Source of the DNA: Papaver somniferum
Lineage: Eukaryota; Streptophyta; Magnoliopsida; Ranunculales; Papaveraceae
Direction of reading: 5' to 3'
Assembly: GCF_003573695.1 (NCBI RefSeq)
Contig: NC_039359.1
Span: 90,934,566 to 90,998,565, forward strand
DNA: 64,000 nt
Below, piece by piece: positions 32,749 to 44,109 of this stretch (its first letter is position 1; every line of letters starts with the position of its first letter). A program made the position numbers and the translations under genes. The notes beneath the pieces were generated by a model that saw only the letters and a list, made by a program, of their open reading frames with translations, did not search any database and was not told the DNA's origin.

Positions 32749-35700
32749 CACTAGTACAACTATGGTTTTTGGTCACGGCTGTCCTTGTCACGGTTCTACC
32801 TATTAACGTGACTAGAGTTTTGTTCGTCCCGGGTGTATATGTTTCCGGGACCGTTTGATATATCTTTGGATACGGATATGTCCCCCTCGTGTCTATTTTA
32901 CATCAATCCACCATAAGCAAACGATTAAATTTAGAACTGCTTCGGTTTCTTAACCCAACTTCCTCTCCACAGTAACCCAAGATCTACTAGACTACTCCAA
33001 CTCTAACCCACGATATACTAGACTACTCTAACTCCCCGCACCCTCTTAACCCAACTTCTATTCTCCCAATCTCAAAATTAGGGAAACCATTCCTCTCTAG
33101 ATCTTTTGTCTTCCTTTCAATCCCAAATAATCTAAACTAATAAGAAGTTTAATTTGAGATTGATGGTGAATTTTAATCAGTCAGTCAATGTCAGTCGATT
33201 TTTTCTTTTCTCTCTCTCGATCTCTATACGAAGTTCAGAAAAGTTTAAAGCTAGAGGACTACGCAGTAATCAATGTATGTTGCTATTTGATGGTGAAACT
33301 GATGTTGGATTAAATTCAATCGGCTTGGATTTTTTTTCTGGTAAGAGTCTTTAAAGCATATAGGTTAATCTTTAGAATTGCCTTTGGTTAATATATGTAA
33401 TAATTTGATGTAACTGTTAATTAGTGAATTTTAGGGTTATCTTATCTGGATTCATGGCACATTATTTTTCCAATTTTGTTTGTGTTTGAATTTAAAAATA
33501 GTTACCATCATTTAAGCATTTCCTCAACATCTTATTTTGTGGTGCTACTTATTTAACAGGTGAATTGATTTTCTATGTTGCTTATAAGGTAACTGATCCA
33601 GTTGGCATTAGATTCTTGCACTTATAAGGCTGTATGAAAATCCAACTCCCCTTCCAGAGATTACTCTCTTTCTTCATTGGTGTTTAATTGTATGTATTTG
33701 ATATGCTTAACCTAATGTGACTTTGATTTGATTTTGCAGCAACAATTGAATATTATACCTACTGAGGCCTTTCCATATGAGACTTTAGAGCTCTGGTTTT
33801 GTTGTCATTCAGTTATATATGGTTAAATTGCAGGTAACAATAACATTTTGTCTCATCAGCTGAGATATTCAATATCTTTGTAGCTTCATATTGTTTTGAT
33901 TTTTAAGTTCGGTGATTACTTTTATCCTGCATGTCTTTTATCCACTTATTATACACAATTCGTGTATCTGAATTACCTGAAAACTTTGATGCATAATACA
34001 AATCAAGGGCAGTGGTGCCAAGTTAGATAGACTGTAAATCGGTTTCGTATACGTTGAGTTTGTTTTAGTGGGATGAACTGCGAAGGTTCGTCAACTATTT
34101 CTGCATCTTCTTAATGAAACATAAAGTTAGTTTGGCACGAAAGTTTTCTCTATTTTCTCTAGCGCCACGGTAGTTGGTTTACAAGACCCCTGTAAGGCGA
34201 TGCTTACTACTATCATAGCCTAATGCCTTTAGGTACTGTTCAGCTTATAAGTGGACCGTCCATGTAAGGATGGGGAGCCTTTGTTTATCTTGGTATATTA
34301 TCTCTTTCACAAGATCAGTCAGTTCTATCCTCATTGTATCTGCTTTTGCTATAGGTAATAATTAAGTGGTTATTGTACGTTGTTACATCTGAATGTGATT
34401 TTAAGGAACTACGACTTTCTTGATGAAGATCACCTTAAAACTAAGTTCATTGTGACAGGTTTGTTTGTATGCCTACTGTTTCCTCCATTTAGACCTTATT
34501 AGTCTTGTTTCTTACATGATCTCTTCGATCCAGGCACCCCCAGCACCAAAGATCCTCAATTCAATGGTAAGAGATTGGTTTCTCAACTAAATGGAAAATG
34601 GCCTTTAGAAATATTTTGAATGAGGGATTTAATCATCACCCTTTTCTGTTTCTTTGTCATTTAAATCGTTAGGCATTAAACTATTTTTTCGGGATAATTT
34701 CCTGCGAACCACAGGTATCTGCTGCATAGGAAAAAAAAAGCAGTTTACGAGAGATCTATCTGAGATGCATTCTGCAATTTGGTCTCAGGGTCCGATGCAG
34801 TAAGTTGACATACTATGAATCTATATCAGACAATAGTTTGTTATACTTTCTTTTTGATTAGTTTAACTTCCATGAATAATAATTTCCCACCTTAGAAGCA
34901 GCACGTAATCGCTTATACTCTCATCTACCGCTAAACCTCAATACAAATTTATATGCAAGTTAAATTACTTTCCTGGGTAAGGGTAATATCTTTTGTATGG
35001 ACTCTCACTAAAATTAAATGATTATATCTAACCGAATATCTATTTCCTACAGGTGATCCCATGTTAACTAGCTTGTTATCTCCTCATTCTTTTTTGTTTA
35101 GTTTGGTAGACCTTTACACTTGATAGTTGACATGCAATCTAAAAACTGCATGCTCTGTATAAATTGCTTGATTTGCTGTATAAATTCATGATATTTTATG
35201 TTGTTGCTTTCCCTATTTTATACTTATGGTGTAGGATGATCTGGCACTTGCGCAATGTAGGATCTTGTACCGTAACTTGATGAATACACTATGTTTTACT
35301 TTTATGTTTTGCAGCCAAGGAAAATCCCAGCGGCAGAGTTTGGAGGAGCTCTTGCGGTGTGAATATGCATGGCATCTTTAGTAAACAAGACATGGATTAA
35401 GAACGCAATAGAAATGCAGTTGTCCTTACGAAACTTTGTTGAGGCTTCATGCCCCTCTATTCGAACGTGTTTACTTGTTTTGATACTTATTGAGATGTCC
35501 TTGTTAACTCCTGTAGAATCCATATATTAAGATAAATGTAAACTATGTTTTGTAAGATATTATTATCTATCAGATTCAAAGCCTTGTTTAGTAATTTTAA
35601 TTAAGACTATTTCACTTATTGCCATTTTCTGTTTTGTAAGGCATAAAGATATGCGTAAACTTCCCAGTATCTTATATATGTTAAACAGTTTGGACTCTGT

Positions 35701-36005
35701 GAATATTGTCTATTGGTTACTGTAATAATAAAGGATTCGTGTCCAAAGATCAAGTTTGGTCACGGTGTATCTCAGCATCCCGTGACTAAAGGGAAGACCT
35801 GTCATGGTGTACAATGAAAGTCCGTGACTACTGAATTTGTGGTCACGGTGGAGTTGATGATATAGCCACGAAAAAGATTGTGACCAAAAAGGTTGACTTT
35901 TGGCCTCGCAGGCTTTAGTCACGGTTTTTCAAAAATGGATTACTGTGACGATAGATATTTGGACACAGTAAGTTACCGAGACTAAAGGCCATTTTTGTAC
36001 TAGTG
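32749..36005 (+). mobile_element. CACTA (En/Spm-type) DNA transposon, likely non-autonomous
   Basis: Begins CACTAGTACAACTATGG and ends CCATTTTTGTACTAGTG, whose reverse complement is CACTAGTACAAAAATGG. These are inverted ends of about 17 bp with two mismatches. The 3-bp target duplication CTA is at 32,746-32,748 and 36,006-36,008. Uninterrupted copies at 11,690 and 57,935 show a single CTA there. Subterminal GTCACGG/CCGTGAC motifs repeat in the first 80 and last 250 bp, as CACTA transposases require. Length is 3,257 bp. No transposase was recognised. 33,000-35,400 looks gene-like (pyrimidine-rich leader at 32,940-33,130 with a 31-bp imperfect duplication, TTTTGCAG acceptor-like sites) but longest frames are under 75 codons. 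It may carry captured host sequence. Confidence 0.92.
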
Positions 36006-36184
36006 CTATTGACAACGTTCTCAGCTCAGTGCCATACAAAAAATAAAACAGCATCCTTTAGTAGAAATTATGTAGACAACGTGTAACACAAAACCAGTTC
36101 TAAAACTGTTTTACTAACCACTAATCATAGCGGCATACAGAGAAAAACAACAAACGGAAGAATATATATTTTTGCTAAAATAAA

Positions 36185-36380
36185 TCACCCAAAAGCCCAT
36201 TGATATACGCTGCGAGCATATTCTTTTTCTTTAGGGGTAAATTGGTTTTCAATATTGTTAAATGTTCGATCTATCTCCTCAGGTGCCATATCTTTAATGA
36301 TGTCCCCCACTTCTTGTGTTCTCAACTCCAGCAAGCTCTGCATGTTAAAAAATCTCGCCGCCACGAGTTATCTCAAGTAA
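36185..36380 (-). pseudogene. SKP1-like C-terminal fragment, copy 2
   Basis: Minus strand, TGA at 36,187-36,185. Reads FNMQSLLELRTQEVGDII, a PEEIDRTFNNIEN block, then QFTPKEKEYARSVYQWAFG. The Thr-Thr pair of the other copies is Arg-Thr here. It sits between the CACTA insertion and the Ty3 gag. Confidence 0.8.
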
Positions 36381-36577
36381 TATATTTATACTACAACACA
36401 TTTACTAAATGGGGATCTGTGTTTACTTCTACAAGAACCTTGTAGATTTGTATTCTCCTTGAAAGAACCTCTCAGATCTATATTTTTACCCACAAACATT
36501 TTCCGAATCCAAGCCTTTTAGATCTTTGAAACCATTTCAGTTAAGTTTTTATCATCCTCAGTAAATATTCATGTCGC

Positions 36578-38922
36578 GTGGTTTCTAACAAACATAGCAA
36601 GCAGAAGGACGAAATGCTTAAAACAGCCAACAAGAAGCAAGATGGAGCGGAAAGCACGACGCCCTTGGATGCCAACATGGTAGCAACAGCAGCTCTGAAG
36701 GCCGCAGCAACCAAAGAAGGTGCCTCCATAGTAGCAGAGATCTCTCGTGCAAACGAACAACGAGAAGGGGTAGCATAGTCGATGACACAACAACCCCTTT
36801 ATGGGATGCCGCTCACCAATGAGCAGAATAAACCGGTGCTGACCAATCAACCTCTTCTAACAGTGAACCAACCAACACATTAACTAATAGAGCTTCAAGC
36901 CCGGCACATCTATCCACCGGTCCCCTTAATACAGATTGTTGACGAATGTCACACTGTAGCCGTCGGTGGACAACCACGGGTGGGAACTCCGAACAAAGGA
37001 TCGAACCAGTCCATTTAAATATAGTAGAGATTGTAAAGTTGAAAAGAATCCAGAAGGTATACGCAGAGGTTGTGTCCCTACTCACACAATAAAACCAGCA
37101 GCTCAAAGATAGGATCTCCAAGTGTAACGAAGTAGGGAACTTGCACGACGAAGCTAATTCCAAGGCACCGCTTCTTAATCAAGACCGAAGGATGGTAGCG
37201 GCTAACGTCGACAATCCCGAACCGTTAAATCGAAGAGCGTCCAAAGGAAAGAGATTATCCGATCCATATTATGTTCCTGAGGACTCAGACTATTTCGACA
37301 GTGAGAACCGAAGACCAGGACAATCTACGATCAGAGAGGACCATCAACTCTCCATGGAGAACATTCGTGTTGAAATGATAGCTAAAATTCAGCAACAGAA
37401 GACGAGGTGAGGAGCAAGAAGGATGGAAGAAGTGATGATAGAAGCCTTATTCCCCAGAAGTGTTTCATCCCACCCTTCGAGTGTTACGGTGGATCCAGTG
37501 ACCCCGCGGCCCATCTTCGGTACTACAATCGTATTTTAGCCCGATGGGATCAGGATGACGTGGTCCTCTGTACATACTTCCCTTCAAGTTTGAAAGGATC
37601 GACTCTACCGTGGTTCGAAAACCTACCACCCAATTCCATGGACTCCTACAACCAGCTCACTGATAAATTCTTAAGGACTTACATGTACAACAAGGCCGTC
37701 AACGCAAGAATGGAAAAGATCTTCTCGTTAGCGGTCCCATACAAAGAAACCATCAGGGAATATATCGATAAGTGACACAAAATCTGTCAATCGATAGAAA
37801 ACATGGATCCGGTAGTCAGTATCAATTGCTACAAATTGGGATTGGATAGGATGAGTCATTTGTTTGTCGAGATTCATGGAAGTGTCCATGCGACCGAAGG
37901 AGATCTTTGAGTAATCCAGTGGGAAAATCCCAAGGCCCATACACAAAGATCTCATCGGACTAATTCGGTGGATCAAGCCAGCGGATCCTCTAGAGGCAAC
38001 TCGGTGGAACATTCCAACGAAGATAAGAGAGGACGAAGGGATGATCGGCGGCGTGATGACTGAAAATTTTAAGACCAAGTTTTCACGAAGCTAAACACCA
38101 ACTACCCTCGCATCCTAAGGGAGATTAAGGATCGAGAAAGCCCATAGTGGCCTTGGTCCAAAGGAAAGCAGCCACCCAGGTTTGAAAAGTCAAAAGACTA
38201 TTGTAAGTACCACTGCGTCAACGAGCATGAGACTGAAAAGTGCAAGAACCTCAAAATAATGATCCAAAAGCTGATTGACGCTAGTGACCTCAAGAAATAT
38301 GTTCAGAAGGCAGAAATCGATGACCGGGAAAAACGAATCAAGCAATCCCAACTACCCGAGGGTAATCGAACACTCAATACCATTTTATCGTCCGAATCTA
38401 ATGCCCCTCACTGACTACCCAGATAAGAAAAAGATTGAGAAAACAATTTGAGGACTACAGCGAGTTGTACAAGATTGACGGATTTGAAGTTGATGAGCAC
38501 GGAAAATGGATGAACGCACCGATGATATTCGATGTTGATGATGTGGAAGAAGACATGGAGGACCACAACGATCCTTTAGTTCTTACGTTATCAGTAGCAG
38601 GATGCAACATCAAGAAGATTTTTACTGACGGAGGGATTTCAGTCAATGTTCTGTTTTATGATACGTTCAAACGAATGGAATTGAATGATGATCAACTGAT
38701 GTTATCTTACTATACCATATATGAATTCAACGGCGCACCTAAGAAGCCTCAAGGATACAGAAGTAAAGGCATGACCGATAAATACCCTATTCAGTATGGT
38801 AGACGCTCCTTCTCCCTACAACGCCATCATCTGTCAAATATGGGTACACAAACTCAAAGAAGTAGCAGCAACATATTATCAATACCTTAGATGAGAGGTA
38901 ATGGAAATTAAGGGAGATCAAG
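36578..38922 (+). pseudogene. Ty3/gypsy gag-protease, copy 2
   Basis: The longest plus-strand version. It has the gag N-terminal region (stop at 36,776), the EDSDYFDSENRRPGQ segment, the gag core at 37,450-37,915 (PPFECYGGSSDPAAHLRYYN, TYMYNKAVNARM, KETIREYID, then a TGA), the basic linker GRRDDRRRDD, a zinc knuckle near 38,200-38,245 (CKYHCVNEHETEKC), and a protease-like domain at 38,435-38,890 (KKIFTDGG, VLFYDTFKRMELNDDQL, IYEFNGAP). DGG in place of the usual DSG/DTG is normal for this lineage. It breaks off at EIKGDQ, straight into a purine tract and an LTR. RT, RNase H and integrase are absent. At least six stops or frameshifts. Confidence 0.87.
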
Positions 38923-38928
38923 GGGGGG

Positions 38929-39156
38929 TGTTGTAGTAATATGAGTGGTTGACCACTTGAGGTGGCATTGTGCATGTACTTTTATCTTCATGCTTCACAC
39001 ATGTAATACTTTCTCCATTACCACCAACACATGTAGCAACACTACTTCCTACATATCTTCTTTGTCATGAATAAAACACTCACTGATTTTCCTTCTCTTT
39101 TATTTTGGTTTCTTCTCAATTAAATCTTTGTTCCCTTAAACACAATAACTTAATCA
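38929..39156 (+). repeat. Short LTR (228 bp), TG…CA
   Basis: Follows the polypurine tract AAGGGGGGG at 38,920-38,928. Begins TGTTGTAGTAATATGAGTGG and ends AACTTAATCA. Two bases later TTATCAGCACC follows, a primer-site-like sequence common in Copia elements. A 254-bp version lies inverted at 59,301-59,554 with the same end structure. The short LTR and this primer site are Copia-like although the adjoining coding region is Ty3-like. Confidence 0.68.
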
Positions 39157-39559
39157 CGTTATCAGCACCTTGCCTTACCATTTGAGTATTAATCTTTCAA
39201 ACACAAACCAAAAGAAAGTTGTTGGCTTCATTCTCAAATCAAGTAGGATTTTTCCAAAGAAGTTCTTCTTGTTTTCTACATCAAGTAAGGAAAGCTAAAA
39301 GAAGGTATATCTAAACTATACCTCCTTTTTGATTTTTTAAGAAAATTCATGCATTCTTTTACTCATGCATTTTTTCTCTAAATTGTGATATATTTCTCTC
39401 AAGGTTATATATCACATAATGATATGAAATCTCATGGTAGTATATTTCTTTAGATAAAAGTTTATTTACTTTTATTTAAAAGAAAAAAATATATTTATGA
39501 AGTAATTAATTAATTAAAATCATTTCTTTATGACCAAAAGATGTTGTAGTATTTTGATA
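39157..39559. other. Leader-like region after short LTR, no gene
   Basis: Looks like an untranslated internal leader: primer-site-like start, then AT-rich sequence with ATGCATTCTTTTACTCATGC. No coding sequence. Inverted counterpart at 59,043-59,300. Joined at about 39,559 to LINE sequence. Confidence 0.55.
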
Positions 39560-40335
39560 CCGATGAAGATGAAAGACTCAAATGGAGAGAACTCTTGATG
39601 GTGGGATTCTTGATCATCTGGAAAGAGCGTTGTGATTGTGTTTTCCAGGAGAAAACCCAACACCCTCTTAATACTTCCTCCAGAATTCAGTATCAGTTAC
39701 TGAATTTTAATCACACATCGCATGATAGAAATTTTAATACCACTTCTACAATTTCCATGACTTTTACATATGTAAAGCATGCATCTGACAATTTGCATCA
39801 TATTCATTCTGCAGATATGCTTTCCCTGCATAATTTATAAATTAGTCATGCGACAGATTTTGATGTGTTTAAAATTCATGTAGATGCATCATTGGATATT
39901 AATACTAATGGGTGTGGCTCTGGTATGGTTTTATACAATACTGCAGGTGACTGCACATGCTTCAAAGGAACCTATGCAACTGGAATAATCAATACAGGGA
40001 CTGGAGAATGCCTGGCAATGCGGGAGGGATTACAATGGGACAAAGCTATGGAATTGGATGGGATTCATCTACTTGCTAATGCTGAAGTAGTTGTCAACTC
40101 CATCAAGAATAATCTATCTCTTGTCAGATGGGAGAATAGGAAAATTTTAAGAGACATCAAAGTATTTTTAGAGTCTTTTACTTTTGTTAAAGTCAGTTAT
40201 GTTAGTAGAGATATTAATCAGTTAGCTGATTCTGTATCTAAGAAGATTAGGAAGGATAGGTTGTTGATTGAAGAGTTCAGTAACGACACCAGGCATACTG
40301 AAACTTTGCTTAGTAATTTTGTTGATTTTGGTTAA
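39560..40335 (+). pseudogene. LINE RNase H region, copy 2 (complete 3' end)
   Basis: Starts inside the DEDERLKWRELLMVG segment, so most of zf-RVT is lost. After a stop (39,838-39,840) the RNase H domain is open for 156 codons: FKIHVDASLDINTNGCGSGM, GTGECLAMREGLQWDKAMEL, LANAEVVVNSIKNN and the diagnostic tail SYVSRDINQLADSVSKKIRK, ending NFVDFG. This is the only copy with the natural 3' end of the LINE frame. The residue normally Asp before VVV is Asn. It ends 274 bp before the F-box start codon. Confidence 0.87.
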
Positions 40336-40540
40336 TTTTTATTAATATAATTCACTAGTTATCTAGAAAAAATATATACCCATCCGATCATGAGTGATAC
40401 CTTCTTTTATGCCTTGCTAGGGTTAGGTTAACTTTAAGTTTTCTATTAGAAAACCGTCACCAATTAGGATTAGAAATTTGTATATAGCCGGTTTCAGTAA
40501 TCGCTTAGGACTAGGAGGAGTTTATTTATGTTGTCTTGCC
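40336..40540. other. LINE 3' end and F-box promoter region
   Basis: Includes a short A-run (40,371-40,376) that may be the LINE tail. The remainder is upstream sequence of the F-box gene, not repeated elsewhere in the window. Confidence 0.5.
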
Positions 40541-40548
40541 TATAAATA
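40541..40548 (+). promoter_or_regulatory. TATA box of F-box gene
   Basis: TATAAATA, 61 bp upstream of the ATG. A transcription start near 40,570-40,580 would give a short 5' UTR of 30-40 bases. Plant TATA boxes usually lie 25-35 bp before the start site. Confidence 0.6.
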
Positions 40549-40608
40549 CATATCCTCTGTCATATACTCGTTTTTATTCATTCTTTCAACCTTTCAATCA
40601 TTATACTT

Positions 40609-41784
40609 ATGGGTAGTGCTCTGCCTGAAGATGTATTATTTGAGATTTTCATGCGTCTCCCAGTAAAATCACTGTTGCGATTCAAGTCTGCATGTAAAAC
40701 ATGGTATGCACTCATCGAAAGCTCCGACTTCATCTATCGCCACGCCAATATGACAGATTATAAATCCAAGTTAGGCACCTTGATCTGTCAATTCGACACA
40801 TCCGATCAGTTTTTCGTGCTTTCTGGTGATGAGAGCTTGGAGGTGTTCGAAGATCTAGGTAATGGGCCATGTTTTAATAAGGCCTATTCTGATGATCCTC
40901 CACGTAGAGAGATGGTAGCTTCCTGTCATGGGATAATCTGCATACGATATAAGAAAACCAAGGATATTGGTCTCTGTAACCCTGCTACCAGACAATGCAG
41001 GATTCTCCCAAAACCGTTAAGTTACGGAAATTTAAGTCCACGCAGTAATTCCGTTGGCTTCGGATTGGATATCGTAAACAAGGATTACAAAGTGCTGCTA
41101 GTCACGTCATTCAGACAAGACGGGTGGAGTCAGTCATACCCTTTAGATTGTGTTCGTAAAGTTCAAATTTACAGCCTACGTAGTGATTCTTGGAGATGGA
41201 TAGATGGTGGCAATCATTTCCCCATCCATTGTCTAAATCACGATAAAGGAGTTTATCTGAATGGCAACTATTTCATGATAGGCCTGGAGTACTTTAACCG
41301 AACATCTTCATCTAATTTTGATAGCGATAAAGTGATTCTTTCGTTCGACTTTAACAAAGAGATATTTAGAAAATTTCTGGCTCCAGCTGGTGCTGACTAC
41401 GTACGTTTGTGTCCCCAGTTATATTCAGTACGTGATAAACTGGCCTGCACTAAGTCTCAGTGTACTCGTGATGGACTGTTTTTTGAGGTATGGGTTCTGA
41501 ATGATTATAATACGAAGGAGGAGTGTTGGACTCAACTATATAGATTCAGATCCTTATCATTAGTCTATCCCTTCGGTCCGTTTGCGTTAACAAGGAATGG
41601 CGAGTTTGGATTTATGATTACTTCGTCTGAGGTTATAAAAGTATACAACTTTACCACGGGTGAAATTGAGGATCCTACTAGCTGCCTGATCAATACAAAA
41701 GCAAAAAGAAAAAACAAGGACATCAAACTTGATGATGGGTTCAACGTTTACTTCTACAAGGAAATCCTCGTTTCAATCTATTAA
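40609..41784 (+). CDS. F-box protein with F-box-associated (FBA) domain
   Basis: Single-exon gene of 391 residues, the only intact gene here. Plant proteins of this type bind SKP1 through the F-box and recruit targets to the SCF ubiquitin ligase through the C-terminal region; the target here is unknown. The F-box is at residues 4-47: LPEDVLFEIFMRLPVKSLLR, then FKSACKTWYALIESSDFIYR. FBA motifs follow: SCHGIICI (about 106), CNPATRQCRILP (about 125), VGFGLDIVNKDYKVLLV (about 148), VQIYSLRSDSWRWID (about 185), GVYLNGNYFMIGL (about 221), ILSFDFNKEIFRKF (about 248) and EVWVLNDYN (about 297). The length fits the family (350-420). The first Met sits just before LPEDV and 61 bp after a TATA box. A basic KAKRKNKD patch lies near the end. 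Six 3' fragments of this gene lie in the window, and their sequence from residue 268 on is almost identical. Confidence 0.93.
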   Translation: MGSALPEDVLFEIFMRLPVKSLLRFKSACKTWYALIESSDFIYRHANMTDYKSKLGTLICQFDTSDQFFVLSGDESLEVFEDLGNGPCFNKAYSDDPPRREMVASCHGIICIRYKKTKDIGLCNPATRQCRILPKPLSYGNLSPRSNSVGFGLDIVNKDYKVLLVTSFRQDGWSQSYPLDCVRKVQIYSLRSDSWRWIDGGNHFPIHCLNHDKGVYLNGNYFMIGLEYFNRTSSSNFDSDKVILSFDFNKEIFRKFLAPAGADYVRLCPQLYSVRDKLACTKSQCTRDGLFFEVWVLNDYNTKEECWTQLYRFRSLSLVYPFGPFALTRNGEFGFMITSSEVIKVYNFTTGEIEDPTSCLINTKAKRKNKDIKLDDGFNVYFYKEILVSIY

Positions 41785-42201
41785 CGCAAAATGGCTGGCA
41801 ATGCAGCGGAAGAGAACTATTGATTGCTAGCTAGCTAGTTCCCGTGACCATGGAAACACCTCGTTTCAATGAGGATGTAGTGTACATTTTTTTATGTAAG
41901 AAGAGTTTTTAAAGAGTAACCAGACAATATTATTGTAATTATTATTATTTTTCAAGTTTCATTTAAAATCTTAATAATTGGCTTCTCATTGATCATCTTA
42001 CTTTTGTTTAATTTATTTAATTACCTGAATGGGTAAAACATTCATGCATTGCTTGGGTCCGGTCCTTCGTCATGAGTAATCATACCAATGTCCTTTTTAA
42101 CACAGAAAATATGCACACAACCAAACTATTTACACAACCATAAATAAAAGAAACTAGTTATGATCGCAACATTCGAATACCCAAACTAAATATGTTAAAC
42201 A
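41785..42201. other. 3' flank of intact F-box gene
   Basis: Non-coding. It shares all its length with the fragment flanks, so the duplicated unit included the gene's 3' UTR. No clear AATAAA signal close to the stop. Confidence 0.7.
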
Positions 42202-42216
42202 GCTTTCTTAACTAGA

Positions 42217-42342
42217 ATTTTTTTTAATAAAAAAATAAGTTTTATTAGAGAATGAGGAATGTACAAAAGTCTACCAAAGATAGACTAAAAAAAAAACAAC
42301 TAACGAGAAATTAGTTTCCCAATTTTAAACAACATAAGAAGC
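42217..42342 (-). mobile_element. LINE tail, 3' end only, second copy
   Basis: As at 19,792-19,915. GCTTTCTTAACTAGA precedes it at 42,202-42,216. Confidence 0.7.
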
Positions 42343-42686
42343 CTCCATAGATAGCACCCATCCCTTTATTTTTTTGCACTTCTTAAATACTAGGTTGAAC
42401 AGACATTTAATTTTCTTTGAGCACGTTGTGTTCTTCCTCGTCGTGTTTCCTTTATACACATTACCTTCCCCTTGTGACTAACATCCAGATCTCCACTTCT
42501 CTCAAAAATAATTTCAAAACGACTTTTGCTTTCTTTTCCATTCTAAACTAATACGCGCATGGCTTTCTTGGCATGTCCTCTAGCCCAATTCTTCGCATCA
42601 ATAGGTAAGTCAAATACCAACTCATTGACATAGTGATGGGATGTATCTTCGAACAACATAGCAACTGGAGAAGGTTGATCATCCAT
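42343..42686 (-). pseudogene. FAR1/MULE-like N-terminal fragment, copy 2
   Basis: Near-identical to 19,916-20,259: MDDQPSPVAMLFEDTSHH, LVFDLPIDAKNWARGHAKKA, stop, then SRFEIIFERSGDLDVSHKGK. It reads Ala where copy 1 has Ser in NWARGHA, which fits the family pattern better. Tentative family call. Confidence 0.42.
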
Positions 42687-42729
42687 TGGTATAGGTTAGC
42701 GTTCAATCTGCAAGAAATTGAAGAACATC

Positions 42730-43015
42730 AATTTCAATAAAAAATAAGTTCGGCAACGAAATAATTTTATCGAAAAAATCGAACACAAAGTTCGGTTAAG
42801 CAGTTTTGCAAACCAACCGAAGTTAGCAGTTTGCTTAAAAATATTTTGGTACGTGAAGTTCGGCTGGGAACTTGGTTGGGTTAAAGTTTGCGAACCAACC
42901 AAACTTCGTACACCTGGTAAAATCTTAATTATACGTAAACTTCGGTAAGAAATTTTTAGAGGTTATAGTTCGTGAACCAACCGAATTACGTACACTTGGT
43001 AAAATCTTAATTATA
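42730..43015. repeat. TTCGGTTGG/CCAACCGAA tandem array, copy 2
   Basis: Same array as 20,300-20,595 and almost base for base identical. The two units ending CTGGTAAAATCTTAATTATA are about 80 bp apart. Confidence 0.6.
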
Positions 43016-43090
43016 TGTTGTGCCATCTGCCTCATATTGTTGTTGAGAGCTTTGCATCTGCCGCATAGTCTGTTAGTATGACAATTCCAA

Positions 43091-43526
43091 GAGCCGTTAC
43101 GGTTCCCGCCTTTGAATTCCTGCAAATGGAACCCGTACCTACAACTCCAGGGTGTTCCGATGACAATTCCATTTGTTGATATTGATCCAATCCCTATCTG
43201 AACATCTTACTGAGAGAGTTGTTATTTAGATGTTACTTTCTAAGGTACTGGTTGGTGGTTCTCCAAGAATAACCAGAGGTGTGAGATCTTCTTTTCCATT
43301 CGGATTCCTGTTGTTGCTTTGAGAACCACTGCATACCTTTATTGGAATATGAGTTCATTTTTAGATGTCCATAGAGACCAATAGAAGAAAATAATATGTC
43401 GTAATAGAAGTCTTGGGCAGTTCCTTGCAGAAGTTGAGGAATTTAAAGAAATTTGGAAAATGTGGTTGTTGTTTGGGTTAATTGAAAGGCGAGTAAGAAA
43501 CGTGTTTTAGACGTTAACTAAAGTCG
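43091..43526 (-). pseudogene. LINE RNase H/tail segment, tandem copy 1 of second region
   Basis: Duplicate of 44,199-44,634, separated by about 670 bp. The same arrangement at 20,664-21,096 shows that the tandem duplication predates the copying of the larger block. Confidence 0.65.
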
Positions 43527-44109
43527 CTTAAAATTTTCATAATATTTCTCGATTCTTTTACATCAACTTTCATATATATATAAAATTATTATCTCCAAAG
43601 AAGATAAGAGTAATTGAAGGGATAAATTTAGTTACCGAGATATGGATTTATTTAGGCGGTGAAAGATCTTTAATATCCATATAAATTGAAAGAGGTAAAA
43701 AAATAGGGGATCCTTTTATCTAATCCATTTTGTAAGAACAAATACATTACACATAAAGACATTGAGCCAAATGAAAGTTTCACCGACACACCGGTGAATA
43801 AGAACACTGAGCAATTAGAAACCCATTATTTTCTCCTTTTTATGGAATGGGTAATTTCATGAACTAGCCCACTGTTTTTTGCTATTTGCTTTAGGCCACC
43901 TGATATAGATGTGTAAACCATTAAGCAATGGTTTAAGATGATTAGCAAAGATTTTTAAGCTATAAATTGTTTGACTAGATGGTCTTTTCCAAGGATCAGT
44001 GGTACCAAAGTTTACTTTAACTTTTCACAAAAATTAAACCATAGTTTTAGCGTGTTAACTTCGATTGTGCACATGAGATTTTCAGGATCTGTCTCAAATG
44101 AATTTTTTA

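Noticed and set aside
33154..33354. 66-codon frame in the CACTA element as transposase
   Set aside because: Short, no similarity to TNPD or TNPA motifs that I can recognise; kept as possible captured exon only.
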